DNA from: an uncultured Ellagibacter sp.
Lineage (GTDB): Bacteria; Actinomycetota; Coriobacteriia; Coriobacteriales; Eggerthellaceae
Reading direction: 5' to 3'
NCBI GenBank assembly: GCA_934654815.1
Contig: CAKUGU010000005.1
Span: forward strand, 1-64,000
Length of the DNA stretch: 64,000 nucleotides
This document shows positions 59,275 through 64,000 of the stretch, piece by piece. A program made the translations under genes and the position numbers. How positions within the stretch are numbered: position 1 is the stretch's first letter; each line of letters starts with the position of its first letter. The notes beneath the pieces are model-generated. The model was given only the letters and a program-made list of their open reading frames with translations. It was not told the origin of the DNA and did not search any database.

Positions 59275-61107
59275 TTACACCGTCCTCAGCTCTACCTCGA
59301 TACCCGTGCGCTCCCCAACGCGCTTGAAGATCTGCACGGCGTTGAGCTTGAGTGTGTCGGTGAGGATGGAGTCGCGCATGAGAACGCGATGGGGCTCCAT
59401 GCCGGCGATGGCCTCGAGCGCCTCCATGGTGAGATCAGGCGCCAGGCAGCACATGAGCTCGCCGCACGCGACGGAGTAAACGGGGTAGCCAGCAGCTTCC
59501 CCCCTCTCGATGGGGAGCGTCAGCTCCAGGCCCCATTTAAGCATCATTTCGAATACGATGTCCATGTCGGTACGGCCAGGCTTCACCACATCGAGAGCGA
59601 GCTCGCCGGGCTTGGGCTTCTCGATGCCGGACTCGTCGAGCGCGAATACGCGGAAGCCGATGTCCGGCAGCCTCTTGGGCTCTTCGCCGAGCTCGGGTTG
59701 GGCGTTTGCCTTTTCAACCTCGGCCTTAATCTTGTCGCCAGCGCGACGGATACGCTCTTCACCAATTTCAGTTAAAGTTGAATATCCCGCCTCTTTAGCT
59801 GCCGACTTATCAGCTGTAACCTCAGGCAGTTGGACCATGATGTACTGCCTGTTACCACCATATTCGAGATTGATATTCATTAACGCGTGCGCCGTTGTTG
59901 CGGAACCAGAAAAGAAATCAAGCACAATGGCAGAACCATCAGCATAAGTAATCATCTTCAACATACGCTCAACCAACTCGAGCGGTTTGGGCGTATCAAA
60001 GGATGGTCCGCCCATGAGATCTTTGAGCTTAGACGTCGCAGAAGAAGTGAAGCCGGCATCATCCCACCAAGTTGTTAGGGTCTTTCTAGTCTCAGCGGCT
60101 CTGCTTTGATAGTATTTCTGATATAGACTGTTACCTCGTTTGACAACGAGGCCTTCATCGTATTTCTCCTGCATGGTTTCTTGAGAAAAACGCCAGTAAC
60201 CTTCAACGCCGAGAAACTCGTAATGCGGGTTTCCCTTTTTCGCGCCGCCAGGACCATCAACAGGCACGAGTCGATACGGCCCACGCCCGTCGTCATCATT
60301 TTCGCCAAAGCCATCTAAGCAGGGATCATCGCCGATGAATTTCCTGAGAGCCTCAAGTCTTTCAATCGATTTCGCATAAAAGGCCACGGTATTGTGATTG
60401 GGCGATATTATTTTGTCATTGGAAACTGAGGCACGAGCCTTATGGCAAATGAGAGCTACACGGCATCTTTCACCAAAGACCTCGTCCATTATTTTCGTTA
60501 AATTTGTTACTTCATTATCGTCTATCGAGACAAAGATAGCTCCGTCATCGCTCAGCAATTCCCGGGCCAATCTAAGTCTGGGATACATCATCGAGCACCA
60601 GTCGCTGTGGTAGCGGCCACTCGTGTCGGCGTTGGACTGGCCAGCCAGGCCCGCCTGCTCCTTGTAGTTCTCGATGGTGTCGCCGAACTTGTCCTTGTAG
60701 ACGAAGTCGTGACCCGTGTTGTACGGCGGATCGATATAGATCATCTTCACTTTGCCGTGGTAGCCGCGCTGCAAAAGCTTCAGCACCTCGAGGTTGTCGC
60801 CCTCGATGTAGATGTTGTCGGAGTCGAAGTTGCCGTCCTCGCCGTCGCGGCCGCGGCTCTTCTCCACGCAGGGACGCAGCGTGGCGGTGCTCGGCGTCTG
60901 GGACTGCCGGATGGCGTCGGCCTTGCCGGGCCACGTGAACGCGTAGCGCTCCTGGCCTTCGTCAACCTCGTCGCCCAGCTCCAGTCGTAGCTTGTCGAAG
61001 TCGATGCCGCCCTCGGAGAACACCTCGGGCATCAGCTCCTTGAGCCGGGCCAGGCGATCGTCCACAAGGTTCTCGGACTCGAGGTCCATCTTCTCGATTT
61101 CAGCCAT
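59275..61107 (-). CDS. Type III DNA methyltransferase, Mod subunit
   Basis: A 610-aa N6-adenine methyltransferase of the beta class: DPPY at 126-129 comes before the SAM motif LDFFSGSATTAH (about 395-405). It methylates one strand of an asymmetric site and gives specificity to Res. The middle (bases about 59750-60560, residues about 180-450) is clearly AT-richer than the ends and covers the target recognition domain, which indicates exchange of specificity by recombination. The ATG at 61107 overlaps the preceding gene by eight bases. Confidence 0.93.
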   Translation of the reverse strand: MAEIEKMDLESENLVDDRLARLKELMPEVFSEGGIDFDKLRLELGDEVDEGQERYAFTWPGKADAIRQSQTPSTATLRPCVEKSRGRDGEDGNFDSDNIYIEGDNLEVLKLLQRGYHGKVKMIYIDPPYNTGHDFVYKDKFGDTIENYKEQAGLAGQSNADTSGRYHSDWCSMMYPRLRLARELLSDDGAIFVSIDDNEVTNLTKIMDEVFGERCRVALICHKARASVSNDKIISPNHNTVAFYAKSIERLEALRKFIGDDPCLDGFGENDDDGRGPYRLVPVDGPGGAKKGNPHYEFLGVEGYWRFSQETMQEKYDEGLVVKRGNSLYQKYYQSRAAETRKTLTTWWDDAGFTSSATSKLKDLMGGPSFDTPKPLELVERMLKMITYADGSAIVLDFFSGSATTAHALMNINLEYGGNRQYIMVQLPEVTADKSAAKEAGYSTLTEIGEERIRRAGDKIKAEVEKANAQPELGEEPKRLPDIGFRVFALDESGIEKPKPGELALDVVKPGRTDMDIVFEMMLKWGLELTLPIERGEAAGYPVYSVACGELMCCLAPDLTMEALEAIAGMEPHRVLMRDSILTDTLKLNAVQIFKRVGERTGIEVELRTV

Positions 61108-61870
61108 TGCAGATCTCCTTTATCTCATCGGTCGTTTGACCAAGCTCCGTCTCCCGCTTCTTTAGCTCAATTCTCAGGCGCGCCGAGTCGTTCAGCGAGA
61201 TGTCCTTGCTTCGTCTCAGCTCCCGCATCGAGGCGACCTGCGCCGCGAGCTCGTCCCGTCGCGCAATCAGTCCTTCAAGTCGTCCCAGGTCGTCATTGGA
61301 GCACGTTGGGTAAAACCCGAGCGACGGCACCGCGCGCGAGAGTCGTACCGCCCAGGCAATGCCGCCCAGGTAAGCCAGCAAATCAGCCTGCGGCAACCGC
61401 TCGAACGAAATCGCGTCCAGGAACGGCTCGAATCTCTTGTCGTCCGGGTCGAAGGCCCCCGTCGACTCGATGGCGTCGATGACCGTGGCACCCTGCTTGG
61501 CGAGGCTCCTACGTGTCGTGGCCACCGATACGCACGCCTCCCCCTCGTCGCCGAACAGAATCACCGTCGGGTTGGGGAAGCACTTGTGGACGAGCCTCGC
61601 GACTTCGGCGTAGGCCGCTCCGCGGGTCAGCTCGCAGCGCAGGAACAGCACGCTCTGGATGTCGCGCTCGTCGTCGACAGTGGGCGCGATGCGCGTCGTA
61701 GACTTCTGAACGGTGGCGAAGTGCGTGAGCGCGCCAACGCGGTCGAGCACCCTCTGTTCGGTTCTCGTGAGCTGCGCCTGGCGCGTAAGCACGGTTTTTG
61801 GTATGCGCCTGTCGCCCGCGAGCGCCGCCTCGGGCAGGCGCAGCCAGTCGTTCCATCTGAGTCCGCTCAT
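61100..61870 (-). CDS. DUF4391 protein
   Basis: A 256-aa protein of the DUF4391 family: the N-terminal LRLPEAALAGDRRIPKTVL, the RDIQSVLFLRCELTRGAAYA core, FPNPTVILFGDEGEACVSV, and a C-terminal coiled coil (ARLRIELKKRETELGQTTDE). Members are regularly encoded between an SNF2 helicase and type III mod/res genes, so it is a defence component of unknown mechanism. Both ends overlap the neighbouring genes (ATGA with the helicase, eight bases with mod), showing a single translational unit. Confidence 0.85.
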   Translation of the reverse strand: MSGLRWNDWLRLPEAALAGDRRIPKTVLTRQAQLTRTEQRVLDRVGALTHFATVQKSTTRIAPTVDDERDIQSVLFLRCELTRGAAYAEVARLVHKCFPNPTVILFGDEGEACVSVATTRRSLAKQGATVIDAIESTGAFDPDDKRFEPFLDAISFERLPQADLLAYLGGIAWAVRLSRAVPSLGFYPTCSNDDLGRLEGLIARRDELAAQVASMRELRRSKDISLNDSARLRIELKKRETELGQTTDEIKEICNG

Positions 61871-64000
61871 CTGAGCACCACCAGGCTCACGAGCGAGTAG
61901 TCGTCGAAGCCCAGGCTCGTGCCGGAGCCCACCTCGCCAAGGCTGAACAGGCTCTCGATTCCCTTGTCCTGCTGCACGCCGTTGATGGCGGCGACGACCT
62001 TGTCCAGAAGGTCGGTATAAGCGTCCATGCGCTCGCCGTCGCGCGTCTCGCGATTGAAGGCGCGGCAAAGCTCGGCGATGGGCTCAGCCTCGCCCGCACA
62101 GGCGGCTCGCATGATGTCGAGCGCCTGCTTGGGCTGCGTGTGTTTGGTCATGACGTCGCCGTCCTGAGAGACGTAGACCACGTAGTAAGGGAAGGTCGGG
62201 TTGGAGTCCTTGGGGTCCTTGCCCTCGTCGTTCTGGCGGAGGCAGAAGATGACGCCCGACGCCACGGACTCCCGCAGCTCGTCGGGGATGCGCGCCACGG
62301 CATGCAGGCCGGCCGGGGAGTTCTCGAGCAAGCCGGGATGCTCTTTCCCGTAGCGCTGCAGTTCCACTCGGAAATCGTCGAAGGCAAAGTCCGTGATGGA
62401 GATGCCACCCGAAATGTCCTCGAGATCGAGCACCTCGCTCTTCAGCTGCTGGAGCTGCTGACGGCGGTACTTGAGGTCGTTCATCTCATCCGACGCCTTG
62501 GACTCGAAGACGTTCTCCTCGCCGGTGGCCGAGGCGTCCAGGAGCGCCATGCGACCCTTGACGCGCCCCTCGAGCTGGATGTACTCGTCCAGTTCGATGT
62601 CGGGCCAGAAGTCGACGAGCTGGATCTGGGCGTTGGTGGAGCCCAGGCGGTCGATGCGGCCGAAGCGCTGGATGATTCGTACGGGGTTCCAGTGGATGTC
62701 GTAGTTGACGAGGCAGTCGCAGTCTTGGAGGTTCTGGCCCTCGGAGATGCAGTCCGTGGCGAAGACGACGTCTATCTCGCCGGCATCGCGGGCGGCCTCG
62801 GGCAGCTCCTTGGAGACGGGGCTGAAGTGCGCCAGGATGTTCTCGAACGTGGAGCGCTCGAGCTTGAGCGAGTAGGTGCGGTTCGCGCTGCCGGCCACCT
62901 CGGCGCACTCCAGGCCGAGCTCCGCCTTGAGTCGCGGGGCCAGCTGGTCAAAGAGGTAGTCGGCCGTGTCCGCGAACGCCGTGAACACGAGCACCTTGCG
63001 GTTGCCGGGGTTGTAGGGGTTGCGCGCCTTGTCGGCGATGAACTCGTAAAGACGGTTGAGCTTGGCGTCGCGCGCGGGCGTCACGGAGTTCGCATAGTCG
63101 AGAAGGCGGCGCAGCACCGCAATGTCGAAGTCGAGATCCTGCCCGAGGCGCAGCGCGTCCACGTCGCGCAGGTCCACGCGGACCTTGCCGCCCCGTTCGA
63201 GCTCCTCGGCGTCGTCGTCGTCCATGCCGTCCTCGACGCCCGCGGCGTCGTAGCCCCCGGCTCCCATGGCGGCCGGGTCGTCGAGGCGGGCGCGCAGGCC
63301 CTCGCAGCCCTCCAGGATGCGGCCGAGCGTGATACGGAAGGAGTTCACGGAGGACTCCATGCGCTTGAGCACGTTCACGCGCATGAGGTTGGCGACGGCG
63401 CCAGTGCGGTGCACCTGGCTCTCGAAGTCCTTGCCCCAGGTGTCGCCGTAGCGGTCCTCGTACTTCCGGCGCTTGTCGGCGCGCACGTAGGAGAGCAGCT
63501 GGTACTGCGCGAACGTGAGCTGGGCGATCATGTCGTTAAGCTCGGATATGGGCGGCAGCTCGCCCGCGGAGTCGATGGGCGTCGTGATGGAGATCGGCTT
63601 CCTGCGCCGCGGGAACGTGCCGCTGGCGGCCCCGTAGTACTTCGTGATGTGCTTGCGGCTGCGAGCGATGGTGAGCACGTCGAGGAGCTTGAAGTAGTCG
63701 GCATTGACGGCGTTCACGAAGCTCTCGGTGGTGCGGTCGGCGTCCGGGAGCTTGCTCCACTCGTTGAAGCGCGCCTGGGCCTGGCGACACACCTGCGTTA
63801 TGGACTCGATGCCGTCGGTGTCCGCCAGGTAGGCGTCGTCGCCCTCGGTGATGAGCTCGATCTGGTTGCGCAGGTCCAGCAGACGGTTGTTCACGGGAGT
63901 TGCCGAGAGCATGAGGACCTTCGTGCGGCGCCCGCTCTTGATGACGTCCTCGATGAGGCGCGTGTAGCGGTCCTTCTTCTCGGCGTCCGTGCTCTTGTTG
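61867..64000 (-). CDS. SNF2-type helicase, C-terminal part (start beyond the right edge)
   Basis: At least 710 aa are visible; the frame is open to the end of the window. Motif III VLMLSATPVNNRLLDLRNQI is near the visible start. The second RecA half carries VLVFTAFADTADYLFDQLAP, VVFATDCISEGQNLQDCDCL (motif V) and NPVRIIQRFGRIDRLGS (motif VI). The upstream half with Walker A is missing from the window. Large SNF2 helicases of this type (DrmD/HepA-like) head several anti-phage operons. The C-terminal 300 residues are a family-specific extension. Confidence 0.9.
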   Translation of the reverse strand, partial: NKSTDAEKKDRYTRLIEDVIKSGRRTKVLMLSATPVNNRLLDLRNQIELITEGDDAYLADTDGIESITQVCRQAQARFNEWSKLPDADRTTESFVNAVNADYFKLLDVLTIARSRKHITKYYGAASGTFPRRRKPISITTPIDSAGELPPISELNDMIAQLTFAQYQLLSYVRADKRRKYEDRYGDTWGKDFESQVHRTGAVANLMRVNVLKRMESSVNSFRITLGRILEGCEGLRARLDDPAAMGAGGYDAAGVEDGMDDDDAEELERGGKVRVDLRDVDALRLGQDLDFDIAVLRRLLDYANSVTPARDAKLNRLYEFIADKARNPYNPGNRKVLVFTAFADTADYLFDQLAPRLKAELGLECAEVAGSANRTYSLKLERSTFENILAHFSPVSKELPEAARDAGEIDVVFATDCISEGQNLQDCDCLVNYDIHWNPVRIIQRFGRIDRLGSTNAQIQLVDFWPDIELDEYIQLEGRVKGRMALLDASATGEENVFESKASDEMNDLKYRRQQLQQLKSEVLDLEDISGGISITDFAFDDFRVELQRYGKEHPGLLENSPAGLHAVARIPDELRESVASGVIFCLRQNDEGKDPKDSNPTFPYYVVYVSQDGDVMTKHTQPKQALDIMRAACAGEAEPIAELCRAFNRETRDGERMDAYTDLLDKVVAAINGVQQDKGIESLFSLGEVGSGTSLGFDDYSLVSLVVLR

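Noticed and set aside
1..64000. tRNA, rRNA, riboswitch or CRISPR array
   Set aside because: I looked for tRNA-like cloverleaf ends, conserved rRNA stretches and regular repeat-spacer patterns and saw none; a covariance search would be needed to exclude small RNAs.

Overview
The window is GC-rich, densely coded bacterial chromosome, most likely from a gut coriobacterium of the Eggerthellaceae (Eggerthella/Gordonibacter/Adlercreutzia type). The pointers are a xanthine-dehydrogenase-type molybdenum hydroxylase operon, radical-SAM and ferredoxin-fusion proteins, many HxlR/TetR regulators beside small flavoproteins, and a Tat-exported wall-anchored giant protein. The genus is an inference from gene content only.

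Layout. (1) 1-336: 5' end of prfC (minus), then an intergenic region with a 26-bp perfect inverted repeat. (2) 631-5221: a PNPOx-fold protein, an HxlR regulator and, divergently, a putative RiPP locus. It consists of a 49-aa Cys-rich ACGX-repeat peptide, a PNPOx/ferredoxin fusion, a radical SAM/SPASM enzyme, a nitroreductase and a class-M sirtuin. (3) 5378-6203: CMD-cupin protein behind a MerR-type operator. (4) 6498-11264: 1588-aa Tat-exported, wall-anchored protein. (5) 11552-17627: two convergent hybrid sensor kinases (one also with a GGDEF domain) and a small Cys protein. (6) 17828-23761: purine module with NCS2 permease, MocA-like cytidylyltransferase and a three-subunit molybdenum hydroxylase. 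(7) 24110-27585: zinc uptake operon (Fur-family regulator, small His/Cys membrane protein, ZnuA, ZnuC, ZnuB) bracketed by two copies of a ~140-bp inverted-repeat element. (8) 27816-34068: MFS exporter, peptide deformylase, TetR with a YhgE/Pip membrane protein, EFR1 flavodoxin/ferredoxin, ATC-hydrolase-like protein. (9) 34251-45050: accessory, partly decaying region. It holds a DUF6323/DUF6179-like pair, a solitary HipA-like kinase, TetR/MATE, a deleted DUF362 gene, a scrambled EamA gene, a second inverted-repeat family and REP-like palindromes around a PAS-GGDEF gene, an HsmA-like gene and a DUF3800 fragment.

(10) 45073-56114: a phage-derived block whose left edge carries a short gene 3' end resembling guaA plus its terminator, so it looks like a prophage junction. 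Minus-strand genes run scaffold, capsid, three connector/tail-completion proteins, a 55-aa protein, distal tail protein, tail endopeptidase-like protein, collagen-like fibre, BspA-like repeat fibre, XhlA-like protein, holin, 44-aa protein, amidase, small membrane protein. Most of the genes overlap by a few bases. No terminase, portal, protease, tail tube or tape measure gene is seen in the window. A two-gene plus-strand cassette of unknown function (47063-48906) interrupts the block.

(11) 56242-64000: a minus-strand defence operon that enters from the right edge: SNF2-type helicase (partial), DUF4391 protein, type III Mod methyltransferase with a visibly AT-richer specificity region, and type III Res. 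It ends in a strong terminator immediately before the phage scaffold gene. No tRNA, rRNA or CRISPR array was recognised.
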